Assembly: GCA_002480645.1 (NCBI GenBank)
Contig: DLCN01000012.1
Coordinates: forward strand, 1-51,877
Reading direction: 5' to 3'
Length of the DNA: 51,877 nucleotides
From: Balneolaceae bacterium UBA7797
GTDB lineage: Bacteria > Bacteroidota > Rhodothermia > Balneolales > Balneolaceae
Shown here one piece after another: positions 1-8,039 of this stretch. A program made the translations under genes and the position numbers. The stretch's first letter is position 1. Each line of letters begins with the position of its first letter. Below the pieces are notes generated by a model. The model saw only the letters and a list, made by a program, of their open reading frames with translations, did no database searches and was not told the origin of the DNA.

Positions 1-94
1 GCTCAATATTTCAAATAACGTTTCTTTCTCAGACAAAAAAAGCTGATTAAATCCTGTGATTTAAACCAGCCGTTTCGTTTCCTCGAAAGGATTA
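1..94 (-). other. Possible rRNA-operon leader running off the left edge
   Basis: There is no ORF here. On the minus strand this stretch lies directly downstream of a consensus-like promoter (95-126). It ends at the window edge in an AT-rich motif, GTTATTTGAAATATTG (about positions 4-20), which resembles the GTTCTTTGAAATATTG-type sequence I recall from Bacteroidota 16S rRNA leaders. I infer that a stable-RNA operon, probably 16S-23S-5S, starts just left of the window. No mature rRNA or tRNA sequence is visible, so this is a lead and not an rRNA call. A protein gene with a long 5' UTR is the main alternative. Confidence 0.4.
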
Positions 95-126
95 CAAAGG
101 TACGGCAAAGACCAGGTTCGAGGCAA
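95..126 (-). promoter_or_regulatory. Bacteroidota-type promoter reading left, out of the window
   Basis: On the minus strand the -7 element TACCTTTG (plus 95-102) matches TAnnTTTG exactly. A TTG (plus 124-126) lies 21 nt upstream as the -33 element. The DNA beyond it (plus 127-160) is very rich in A/T runs, like an UP element of a strong promoter. The predicted start is near position 88. The match is seen directly; its strength and target are inferred. Confidence 0.55.
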
Positions 127-188
127 GTTTTATTTTAAAAAAAATGATCTTTTTTTTGCCACTAACTCTCACCTGTTTGTTCAACTCA

Positions 189-929
189 TTAATCTGCTGA
201 AGTTACCTCAGGATCCTCTTCAAAATCTTTTAAGAAATAAACTCCAAGATACATCAGTGGTGTATCGAACAGAGCAAAGAAAAACTTGAACAGGTAAGAA
301 TTGATGATCAAAATGACCACCGCTCCGAGACTGTTAATGTTATCTCCCAGATTGCCAGCCAGGTATAAGATGCTGATGATCGCCGTAGAATCTACGAGCT
401 GACTTACCATCGTGGATCCGTTATTTCTCAACCATAAGTGTTTTCCATTGGTAAGATTCTTCCAAAAATGAAATAATTTCACATCCACACTTTGTGCGAT
501 CAGATAGGCAATCATACTGGCAATAACATTTCCAACCATAAACTCATAGACTCCTTCAAACAGATCAAGCCCCCCACTAACACCCGCTGAATTAGGCAAC
601 CAGTGGTTCACAGTCATTAAGAAGAGCATAAAGAAGTTCATTATAAAACCAATCCAGACTATCATTTGAGCCTTCTTTCTACCAAATAGTTCTGAGATCA
701 GATCTGTTGCCAGAAATGTAAATGGATAAGCTATGATCCCCGCAGGAACACTCATTGTATAGTGCGCACCATTTCTCACAATATCCGGCGTGATAGCCTC
801 CAACCAACCTGGCAGATCCATTTCGAAGATGGTAACAAATTTGGTGGTACCGATTACGTTACCCAATACCAGAGAGGTTAGAAAAATCCCTGATAGAAAA
901 AGAAATAGTGCATCACGCTTATGATTCAT
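189..929 (-). CDS. yhhQ: Queuosine precursor transporter (YhhQ/VUT family)
   Basis: A 246-residue integral membrane protein of the VUT/COG1738 family. E. coli YhhQ imports the queuosine precursors preQ0/preQ1, which are used to modify tRNA wobble guanosine. Several hydrophobic segments are visible, starting with one at about residues 7-25. Family-like motifs include a PAGIIAYPFTFLATDLISELFG stretch with the acidic and aromatic residues typical of VUT proteins, and a later VDSTAI segment. The start at ATG 929 (MNHKRDALFL) puts the first membrane helix at the N terminus; a longer reading to 1016 would add a charged, non-family extension that overlaps the divergent gene. It is transcribed away from the TetR gene across a 111-nt gap. 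Substrate is inferred from the family. Confidence 0.85.
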   Translation of the reverse strand: MNHKRDALFLFLSGIFLTSLVLGNVIGTTKFVTIFEMDLPGWLEAITPDIVRNGAHYTMSVPAGIIAYPFTFLATDLISELFGRKKAQMIVWIGFIMNFFMLFLMTVNHWLPNSAGVSGGLDLFEGVYEFMVGNVIASMIAYLIAQSVDVKLFHFWKNLTNGKHLWLRNNGSTMVSQLVDSTAIISILYLAGNLGDNINSLGAVVILIINSYLFKFFFALFDTPLMYLGVYFLKDFEEDPEVTSAD

Positions 930-1040
930 GCCGTAAGGTATCTGATTTTTCTGTCTACTCTTATTAAAAATTATCGACCACCTGAACGAACTGTTTATAT
1001 CATGGGTTTGTTCCAATGGTCAAATTCAGAGCATGATATT

Positions 1041-1751
1041 ATGAATACAGAAGAGATTTCAAAAAAAATAGAAATTAGTTGGAAAGCAGCAGAGATCTAC
1101 CATTCTAAAGGATCGGTTTCTGTTCCACAGATCATCGAAGCTACCGAGTATACTGCCACAGAGATCTACCAACTATTTCCTAACAAGAAAGCTATCCTGG
1201 AATTTTTCTATCCATCCATGATCTTTCAATACCAGGCAATGGTTGATGACATCGAAGATTTCGATACTTATTCGGTGAGCGAAAAGTTCTCCAATTTTAT
1301 CCTAACAACCTTTGATATGCTGGATGATTTTGATGTTCTGGCGCAAGACACATTCACAAAATACATTTTGCAGGAACGTCATCATTCCGAATTTTTTAAA
1401 GAGGTAAAACAGCTGTTCAAAGAATTTCTTACTTCTGATGGTAACATTTCGGTGAGTGCCGGATTATTCATGAAAGACTACTTTTATGGAATATTAAGCG
1501 CAAAATATATCTGGCTGATCAAATTCTGGCTGGAGGACAAAAGCGAAGGGAAAGATCGCACTACTGCCCTGGCCGATAAGTTCACCGCATTCCTTGAAGA
1601 AGCCATCTACAACAAAACCATCGATAAAGGCTTCGATCTTATAAAGTACATGGTATCACTAACCGACTTTAACAATCCTTTCAATAAAGCTGAAGACTTT
1701 TTCAGTGATCTGTTTTCATCAAAAAAAGAAAAAGAGACCGACCATGAGTGA
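1041..1751 (+). CDS. TetR/AcrR-family transcriptional regulator
   Basis: A 236-residue protein with an N-terminal TetR-like helix-turn-helix at about residues 10-55. The pattern of a hydrophobic helix, a KGSVSVPQIIEA turn and a TATEIYQLFPNKKAILEFFY recognition helix is typical. The C-terminal ligand/dimer region is helical and not recognisable by ligand. The start at ATG 1041 (MNTEEISKK) begins just before the HTH; the 40 upstream codons are unlike TetR proteins and overlap the promoter region of the divergent transporter. The stop overlaps the start of the ABC1-kinase gene by 8 nt, so the two are translationally linked. It probably controls its own operon in response to a lipid or hydrophobic ligand, which is inference. 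Confidence 0.8.
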   Translation: MNTEEISKKIEISWKAAEIYHSKGSVSVPQIIEATEYTATEIYQLFPNKKAILEFFYPSMIFQYQAMVDDIEDFDTYSVSEKFSNFILTTFDMLDDFDVLAQDTFTKYILQERHHSEFFKEVKQLFKEFLTSDGNISVSAGLFMKDYFYGILSAKYIWLIKFWLEDKSEGKDRTTALADKFTAFLEEAIYNKTIDKGFDLIKYMVSLTDFNNPFNKAEDFFSDLFSSKKEKETDHE

Positions 1752-3081
1752 CTTTCCATCATCAAAGTTTGAGAGAAGTAAAATTATTGCCAAAACCGGA
1801 CTGAAGGTTGGCACTAACTATGCCCAGCGATATCTCAGAAAAAAAGTTACCGGTAAAGAAGAAGATTCTAAAGAATTTCACTCGAATAACGCCAAAGAGG
1901 TATTCAAAGAGTTCACTAAGTTGCGTGGAACTGCCCTTAAGATCGCACAAGGCATGAGTATGGATCAGGGATTTCTTCCCGAAGAGTTTGCCGAAGTTAT
2001 GAGTCAGGCCCAATATTCTGTCCCCCCCATTAACCGGGCCTTGGTACGATCTATCATAAAGAAAGAGCTTGGCGATTATCCGGAAAAATTGTTTAAATCG
2101 TTCGATACCCAAGCATTTGCTGCAGCTTCCATTGGTCAGGTACATAAAGCAGAATTAATGGATGGCCGAAAAGTAGCCGTAAAGATTCAATACCCCAACG
2201 TGCGAGAAACTATTGATTCTGACATGACAGTGGCGAAAGCTCTCGCTAAACGAATCATAAAAAATAGTGGTGATATCGATCCGTACTTCAATGAGATACG
2301 AGATACACTTTTACAGGAAACGGATTACACCCATGAGGGCTCCCAGATTGATGAATTCAGAAAACGATTTGGGAGTGACGTCATCGAGATCCCTGAATGG
2401 ATACAAGACCACTCTACTGAACGAGTGCTTACTATGAGTTTCATTGAGGGACGTCATCTTGGAGAGTTTCTGAAGGAGAATCCATCTCAAGAACAGAGAA
2501 ATCATTTCGGTCAGCTGATTTGGGATTTCTTTCATGAAGAAATCAGAGTTGGAGGATACGTTCACGCCGATACTCATCCGGGTAACTTCCTGTTTACCTA
2601 TGATGGTAATTTAGGGGTGATCGATTTTGGGTGTGTAAAATTATTCCCAGATGAGTTCTTTATGAATTACCTGAGGCTCTTACCCACACATCTGGCCGAT
2701 GATCAGGAGGCGATCAGAGATCTCTATGTAAAATTAAATGTGATTGACCCTTCTTCGAAAACTCAGGAGAAGGAAGAAGAATACTATAATTTCGCACGTA
2801 ATTATGGCATTATGTTCTCCCGTCCATATCGCTATGATGTTTTTGATTTCAGTGACCCTAAATTTGCTGAAGAGATCAAACACTACACAAAAGATGCTCC
2901 TCTGTCTAATGAGTTAAGAGGTTCAAAACACTTTTTATACACCAGTCGTGTGCATACCGGCCTTTACAGTATATTAATGAAGCTTGGAGCTCAGATAAAT
3001 ACGATAGGAGCAAAAGACGTCCTGAGTAATTTACTCAACATGGAATTTGAATCATTTCGTGAAGAACATGAAGCGGCTTAG
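1744..3081 (+). CDS. ABC1/AarF/UbiB-family atypical kinase
   Basis: A 445-residue member of the ABC1 (AarF/UbiB/COQ8) atypical kinase family, which supports isoprenoid-quinone or other lipid metabolism. Visible motifs are the Ala-rich nucleotide loop AAASIGQVH (126-134), a lysine in VAVKIQYP (K147), the catalytic loop HADTHPGNF and a DFG-type IDFGCVK. The family KxGQ motif reads KIAQ here (66-69), with Ala for Gly; I recall similar KxAQ forms in other Bacteroidota, so it may be a lineage trait. No C-terminal membrane helix is obvious, unlike E. coli UbiB. The start ATG 1744 overlaps the TetR gene end by 8 nt, which favours a two-gene operon. The substrate cannot be told from sequence. Confidence 0.85.
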   Translation: MSDFPSSKFERSKIIAKTGLKVGTNYAQRYLRKKVTGKEEDSKEFHSNNAKEVFKEFTKLRGTALKIAQGMSMDQGFLPEEFAEVMSQAQYSVPPINRALVRSIIKKELGDYPEKLFKSFDTQAFAAASIGQVHKAELMDGRKVAVKIQYPNVRETIDSDMTVAKALAKRIIKNSGDIDPYFNEIRDTLLQETDYTHEGSQIDEFRKRFGSDVIEIPEWIQDHSTERVLTMSFIEGRHLGEFLKENPSQEQRNHFGQLIWDFFHEEIRVGGYVHADTHPGNFLFTYDGNLGVIDFGCVKLFPDEFFMNYLRLLPTHLADDQEAIRDLYVKLNVIDPSSKTQEKEEEYYNFARNYGIMFSRPYRYDVFDFSDPKFAEEIKHYTKDAPLSNELRGSKHFLYTSRVHTGLYSILMKLGAQINTIGAKDVLSNLLNMEFESFREEHEAA

Positions 3082-3434
3082 ATAAACCATTTCCATCAAG
3101 GCTGTTACTCTCAGGAACACGATTTCCAAACTCATTATGAGCTATAACCCATTTAATTATTGAAGTTACCAGCTTCATATTTTCTTCACACTTGAAGGCT
3201 GGTAATTTCAATAACTTATAGTTCCTCCCGGTAGGCGTATCACTAATAGACTAAGACCTAACCTTATTTAGCATTAATAAAAATTAATTAAGCTCTCTAT
3301 ACACTAATTATACTGACTTTATATAGTGTAAAATTTTTAGGTGCCTGAAATTCTACTTTCACTTTTTACAATGATAAGTAAATTGAAAGAGCAAAAATTC
3401 TCTTGCAACGTTCAATTTTAATTTAGGAGGTACT
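3082..3434. other. 353-nt intergenic region with two inverted repeats
   Basis: No coding frame of note lies between the ABC1-kinase gene and the secreted Asp-box protein gene. It holds a long near-perfect inverted repeat at 3157-3214 (listed separately) and a smaller dyad, TACACTA (3300-3306) facing TAGTGTA (3324-3330), about 105 nt before the next gene. The smaller dyad could be an operator or a weak hairpin. I found no clean TAnnTTTG promoter in it. The ribosome-binding site of the next gene is at 3425-3430. Confidence 0.6.
3157..3214. repeat. Long imperfect inverted repeat (about 21-bp arms)
   Basis: The left arm (3157-3177) and the reverse complement of the right arm (3193-3214) differ by one substitution and one extra base, around a 15-nt loop. 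It lies 75 nt past the ABC1-kinase stop and could terminate that operon, but no T-tract follows (the next bases are CTTATAG). An mRNA-stabilising hairpin or a small dispersed repeat unit is equally possible. Confidence 0.7.
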
Positions 3435-5843
3435 TTGAAACTAAGAGCAATTTTTTTCGGGATATTGGTGAGCCTATCTACTGCCGCCCAGGCGCAAATC
3501 GAAGCTCCCAGAATTGAAGCCGTTTACGGCGGGCGTATCAACGCTATTCATGGTTACGCGCTTACCACCGATTCTTCGAGAATCTATATTTCTACCGAAA
3601 GCGCAAATTCTGTTTTTTATGCCGATGTATTTTCAAATTCGGCCTCTCCCTCTTTCGGTAATTTTCAGGCTGTGGAAAGTATGAATTCGGATGATGGATT
3701 CGGTGATGGTATCAGTGAAATTCTTGCTCATGAAGCATCCGGTGCTGTTTTTATGGCACATCAACAGGCAGGGTTAATCCGGCTATCACCCGATCATTCA
3801 ACCGTTGACACGCTGTTTCCCGGTTTTATAAATGCGATGTATTTACATAACAGCGATACGCTCCTCATCCTTAATGCGCAGCAATTGTATGCCTACGAAA
3901 TTGATGCATCTGGTAATGCCACTCAATTTTTAAACGGAATAGCTACCGGGCTTTCTCCATCTCCACACCAAACCATTTCGGTACGCCCTGATTCATCTAT
4001 TGTCTTTATACATTCCGGGCATCCCGGCAATCATAACGTAGCCGCCTCGAATGGTCAAATCTATAAGCTAACTAACAGTTCAACTTTTAAGCTTATGAAT
4101 TTTGTATATAGCGCCGGTGCCGGAGGTGATTTCACCTTTAAAACTCTTTCTGTCGCTCCTGATGGTGATCTGTATTTCTTTGGTGATGACAATCTCAGCA
4201 AAGCTCTACTCCATGCCGAATTGTTATCGAATGCGGATTCTGTGTTTATAATTACTTCTAACTCCATTTCCATTATTGGTGACGGCGTTGCCGGGAGTAA
4301 TTCCATCGTCAAAGGAGACACTTCTGCTTTCAGCTTGTATCATGCGAAGCTGTACAATCACAACAATGCCAATTCATCAGACTGGCATACTTTCGGTAAT
4401 TCGGGGCTCGAAACTAATCCCAATGATGGCTGGGTTTATGTTGACCCTGTTAACCCTGACATTGTGTATATGACCACTGACCAAGGGATTGGGGTTTCCG
4501 TTGATGGTGGTGCAACCATTTTTGAGATCGATGAAGGTGTTGAAGCCGTTCAGGTTAGTGATTTTGATATGACTCAGCATAAACATCATGGATGGCTGGC
4601 CTCTAAATCCGGGATACGTCAGGTTGTAAATTACCAGACAGCCACTCCTTTATGGACCAACGCACTTTTCCCAAATGGGGATGGATCCCCATACTACTCA
4701 ATTGAGATCGACCCAACGGATAGCTTATATGTGTATGCCGGAAATGTCCGGATCTATCAAAGCATGGACGACGGGGCAACCTGGAATATGGCATTTACTC
4801 CGGAACATGCTCCATATAATTTTAGCAATATCGGAACCCGTGCACTTGCTATCGAAGTTCTGCCCTACGATTCAACGGTGGTTTTCGCCGCTTATGAGGT
4901 GCAAGGCTCAGACAAAGGAGGCCTGTTCTATAGCGTAGACCGAGGCATGAACTGGGATCAGATCCTGCTGGAAGCATCAACTATCGGACCTGATGTGGAT
5001 GTTTCGGATATAGTTTTTACCATAGAAGGCAGCGACACCATTGCTTATGCCGGTGCGATGTATGACCTGACTGCACCTCAGGGCAGAAGCGTGTACAAAC
5101 TGACCAAGAACGGAGATAGCTGGTCGGCTTCGCAGGATATGAATTCGGGGGGTACCAGTACCGGCTCGTTGATCGTAGCCACCATTAACGACATGGAACT
5201 CAGTACTACAGGAGATACCGTTTATGCGGTTGGTACGGATGCCGGAGTAAACCATCCGATCACCTATTATAAAGATCTGTCCGGGTCGGCTCTTTGGACA
5301 CCTAATACTGTAAGTGGATTCCCTTTTTCGGCGGATAAAGAAGCTACCGCTGCTGCCGTGGGTAAAGATACTTTGTTTGTTTCGGTGGATAATGAGATCT
5401 ACTATTACAAATCCGGAGCCAGCAGCTGGACACTTGGCTACTCCTATCCTGTTGGCACCAGAGTAAACACACTTTATTACGATGAGTTATTAGCCGGTAC
5501 CGGAAGCGGATTCTATGCTCACTATTCGCTCGGAGGTACTTCTTTACCTGTAGAGGATCAAGAATCATCCGATTCACCGGATAAATTCACTTTGTCTCAG
5601 AATTATCCAAACCCATTTAATCCGACGACTAATATAACTTTTACCCTGCCTCAAACATCCAGAGTAAGCCTGAAAGTGTATAATCTGCTGGGCCAGGAAG
5701 TTGCTGAATTGGTGAATGGTACGATAGCTGCAGGTACAACAAACATCACCTTTGATGCCGCAAATCTTTCAAGCGGGATCTATATTTATCGCCTGAAATC
5801 CGGCAATAATGTGATCACCAAAAGAATGGTATTGATCAAATAA
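3435..5843 (+). CDS. Secreted Asp-box (BNR) propeller-like protein with T9SS sorting domain
   Basis: An 802-residue exported protein. It has a signal peptide (about 1-20, ending AAQAQ), then a repetitive beta-rich region. Three Asp-box-like turns of the S-x-D-x-G-x-T-W type lie near residues 354 (VSVDGGATI), 441 (QSMDDGATW) and 499 (YSVDRGMNW), suggesting a sortilin/BNR-type beta-propeller. From about residue 715 it carries a type A T9SS sorting domain with NYPNPFNPTT and ends in MVLIK. The protein is therefore expected to be attached to or released from the cell surface. Propellers of this kind often bind ligands, and no catalytic residues are recognisable. The start is a TTG at 3435, supported by AGGAGG at 3425-3430 and by the signal peptide immediately following. 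Confidence 0.8.
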   Translation: MKLRAIFFGILVSLSTAAQAQIEAPRIEAVYGGRINAIHGYALTTDSSRIYISTESANSVFYADVFSNSASPSFGNFQAVESMNSDDGFGDGISEILAHEASGAVFMAHQQAGLIRLSPDHSTVDTLFPGFINAMYLHNSDTLLILNAQQLYAYEIDASGNATQFLNGIATGLSPSPHQTISVRPDSSIVFIHSGHPGNHNVAASNGQIYKLTNSSTFKLMNFVYSAGAGGDFTFKTLSVAPDGDLYFFGDDNLSKALLHAELLSNADSVFIITSNSISIIGDGVAGSNSIVKGDTSAFSLYHAKLYNHNNANSSDWHTFGNSGLETNPNDGWVYVDPVNPDIVYMTTDQGIGVSVDGGATIFEIDEGVEAVQVSDFDMTQHKHHGWLASKSGIRQVVNYQTATPLWTNALFPNGDGSPYYSIEIDPTDSLYVYAGNVRIYQSMDDGATWNMAFTPEHAPYNFSNIGTRALAIEVLPYDSTVVFAAYEVQGSDKGGLFYSVDRGMNWDQILLEASTIGPDVDVSDIVFTIEGSDTIAYAGAMYDLTAPQGRSVYKLTKNGDSWSASQDMNSGGTSTGSLIVATINDMELSTTGDTVYAVGTDAGVNHPITYYKDLSGSALWTPNTVSGFPFSADKEATAAAVGKDTLFVSVDNEIYYYKSGASSWTLGYSYPVGTRVNTLYYDELLAGTGSGFYAHYSLGGTSLPVEDQESSDSPDKFTLSQNYPNPFNPTTNITFTLPQTSRVSLKVYNLLGQEVAELVNGTIAAGTTNITFDAANLSSGIYIYRLKSGNNVITKRMVLIK

Positions 5844-5850
5844 ACGAGCC

Positions 5851-5894
5851 TTGCTAAGACCGGTATTCATGAATTGGTGCCGGTCGTTTAGCAA
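5851..5894 (+). terminator. Stem-loop just after the Asp-box protein gene
   Basis: TTGCTAA-ACCGG (5851-5863) pairs with CCGGT-TTAGCAA (5880-5894), with a small bulge, 8 nt after the stop codon. It is followed by only a weak T-poor tract, so it may act with the stronger hairpin at 5937-5967. Confidence 0.55.
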
Positions 5895-5936
5895 AAGTAC
5901 AATGACTAGTTGACCTCTTGTCTGAGTTAATGAAAT

Positions 5937-5967
5937 AAAAAAACCCGCCATTTGACGGGTTTTTTTG
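5937..5967. terminator. Bidirectional intrinsic terminator between convergent genes
   Basis: A run of seven A, an ACCCG stem, a short loop, CGGGT and seven T give a hairpin with a U-tract in both directions. It serves the secreted protein gene (plus) and the hflK-hflC operon (minus), both of which end nearby. Confidence 0.85.
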
Positions 5968-5988
5968 TTGTCTGCCAATTCGTGAGGA

Positions 5989-6933
5989 TTATCTGAATGA
6001 GTTCAGATATTTATAAAACTCGCTATCGGTTGAAATAATAAGTGAAGTCTCTTTATCGATGGTATTTCGATAGGCTTCCATACTCTTAATGAAAGAATAC
6101 AATTCCCGGGCTGAAGCATTTTTATTATATGCTGCATTATAAATTGCTGCTGCTTCAGCATCTGCCTTACCACGAATGGTTTCAGCTTCACGGAAAGCCT
6201 CAGACTGAATACGCTGCAATTCTTTTTCCTTTTCACCATTGATACGTGATGCCTCACCCTGACCTTCAGACCGGAATTTATCAGCGATCCGATTCCGCTC
6301 AGAGATCATTCTGTCGTACACGGTACGACGCACTTCTTCTGCATAGTTGATACGTTTGAATCGGAAATCCAGAATTTCAATACCAAGATCTGTAGCTCTG
6401 GTGGTTGCCTCAGCCTGTATTTGTTCCTGAATTGCTTCCCTCCCGATATTAATGATCTGCAACGTATCCTGAACAATATCCGCGATATCATCCGGCTGAT
6501 CAGGAGTGCGGTTTGTGCTTCTTATCAACTCAATAAGGTTGTGAGAGGCTACCGCATTTCTGGTTTCACCATCAAGAATATCATCGAGTCTGGATTGCGC
6601 TTCACGCTCGCTACCCAAACGTTCAAAATACTTTAACGGATCGGTAATTCTCCATCGGGCAAACGTATCCACAAAGATGAATACTTTATCTTTGGTCGGA
6701 ACCTGATTAGGATCACCATCCCATTCCAGATATCGTTTATCAAAATAATTGGCTTTCTGTAAAAACGGAGTTTTAAACTTTAAGCCGGGTGTGATCACTG
6801 CTTCCCCAACGGGTTCACCAAATTGAGTGATGATCACTTGTTCTTTTTCATTAACCACATAGAGCGTTTGTGATAGCACAAAAGCCACTATGGCCAATAC
6901 AACCAATAATCCAATTCCTTTTATCTCTTTCAT
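5989..6933 (-). CDS. hflC: HflC, SPFH-domain partner of the FtsH protease
   Basis: A 314-residue protein close to the usual HflC length (E. coli 334). An N-terminal membrane anchor (about 5-22) is followed by the SPFH/band-7 domain starting LYVVNEKEQVIITQFGE, and then a long charged helical region rich in RISERNRIADKFRSEGQGE-type sequence characteristic of HflC. HflK and HflC form a large membrane cage around FtsH and temper its degradation of membrane proteins. The gene follows hflK by 15 nt in the same operon and ends at the bidirectional terminator. The start at ATG 6933 places the anchor at the N terminus. Confidence 0.95.
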   Translation of the reverse strand: MKEIKGIGLLVVLAIVAFVLSQTLYVVNEKEQVIITQFGEPVGEAVITPGLKFKTPFLQKANYFDKRYLEWDGDPNQVPTKDKVFIFVDTFARWRITDPLKYFERLGSEREAQSRLDDILDGETRNAVASHNLIELIRSTNRTPDQPDDIADIVQDTLQIINIGREAIQEQIQAEATTRATDLGIEILDFRFKRINYAEEVRRTVYDRMISERNRIADKFRSEGQGEASRINGEKEKELQRIQSEAFREAETIRGKADAEAAAIYNAAYNKNASARELYSFIKSMEAYRNTIDKETSLIISTDSEFYKYLNSFR

Positions 6934-6948
6934 TTTCTTATCTCCTGA

Positions 6949-7944
6949 TTATTGATTTCCATTTGCTTTCTTAACGCCATCCATTTGCAACTGCAATAAT
7001 GGTATCACACTATTTCCTTCTTCATCGGTAATGATCTTCTGCCCCATTTTTGGCAGGATATCTTCCATCGTTTCCAAAAATATCCTAGTCTTGGTCACTT
7101 CCGGAGCTTTAATGTATTCCGAATAAAGGTCATTAAATCTGGATACCTCACCTTTAGCTGTATTAACACGATTAAGTGCATACCCCTCGGCCTGCTGAAT
7201 GGTTTGTTCTGCCTCACCGGCAGCTCTCGGAATTACCCGGTTATAATCGGCGCGGGCCTCATTGATCAATGTCTCGCGTTGCTGCTCAGCTTCATTCACA
7301 CCATTATATGAGGGTTTAACCGGATCTGGCGGATTTACATCCTGTACCAACACCTGATCGATCCTGATGCCCATTTCATACTCCTGCACGATCTGTTGGA
7401 GAATGATCTCCGTTTCGTTCGCTAATTCCGCACGACCTTCGGTGATCACCTCATCGACAGTGCGATCTCCTACTACTTGCCGCATGGCAGCTTCTGAAAC
7501 ATCTCTCATAGTCTCATCAACTTCTCTGATCTTAAACAAATAGTTGTATGGATTATCAATCCTATACTGAACCACCCATTCAACATCACCGAGATTCAGA
7601 TCTCCCGTCAGCATCAATGATTCACCGCCATACCCGGCTTTTCTGTACGAACTGTTAACACCAGCCTCCGTGGTCCGGTAACCAAACTCCAGCTTTAATT
7701 GTCGCTTTACAGGAACTAATTGTACCTGATCGACAAACGGGATCTTAAAATTTAATCCGGGCTGGGCTTCATCCACGTACTCCCCAAACCGGGTGATCAC
7801 TCCAACTTCCTCAGTTTCTACCGTGAATACTGAAGAAAATATCGCTGCTACTCCTACCAGCAGCACGACCATTAACCGTATGTTTTGTGTTATTTTTTCA
7901 AACTGCGGTGGCAGATTGAATTCAAATTCTTGTTCCTGAGCCAT
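6949..7944 (-). CDS. hflK: HflK, SPFH-domain partner of the FtsH protease
   Basis: A 331-residue HflK. A short acidic N-terminal tail is followed by a membrane segment (about 23-40) and the SPFH domain beginning VETEEVGVITRFGEYV, with PGLNFKIPFVDQV. The coiled region RETLINEARADYNRVIPRAAGEAEQTIQQAEGYA (given here in part) is typical of HflK. It is shorter than E. coli HflK (419) because the Gly/Pro-rich N-terminal tail of that protein is missing. It is the first gene of a pair with hflC. The upstream gap to the phosphatase gene is 95 nt and contains no clear promoter match, so read-through from the phosphatase gene is possible. Confidence 0.95.
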   Translation of the reverse strand: MAQEQEFEFNLPPQFEKITQNIRLMVVLLVGVAAIFSSVFTVETEEVGVITRFGEYVDEAQPGLNFKIPFVDQVQLVPVKRQLKLEFGYRTTEAGVNSSYRKAGYGGESLMLTGDLNLGDVEWVVQYRIDNPYNYLFKIREVDETMRDVSEAAMRQVVGDRTVDEVITEGRAELANETEIILQQIVQEYEMGIRIDQVLVQDVNPPDPVKPSYNGVNEAEQQRETLINEARADYNRVIPRAAGEAEQTIQQAEGYALNRVNTAKGEVSRFNDLYSEYIKAPEVTKTRIFLETMEDILPKMGQKIITDEEGNSVIPLLQLQMDGVKKANGNQ

Positions 7945-8039
7945 ATTCCTTATGGTTTATTTATTATCAATATTGATATGATCGGCTGGTTTACTAAAAC
8001 CAGGCCAATTTCTTTTGTTGTGTTAAACTGTCAGTCATC

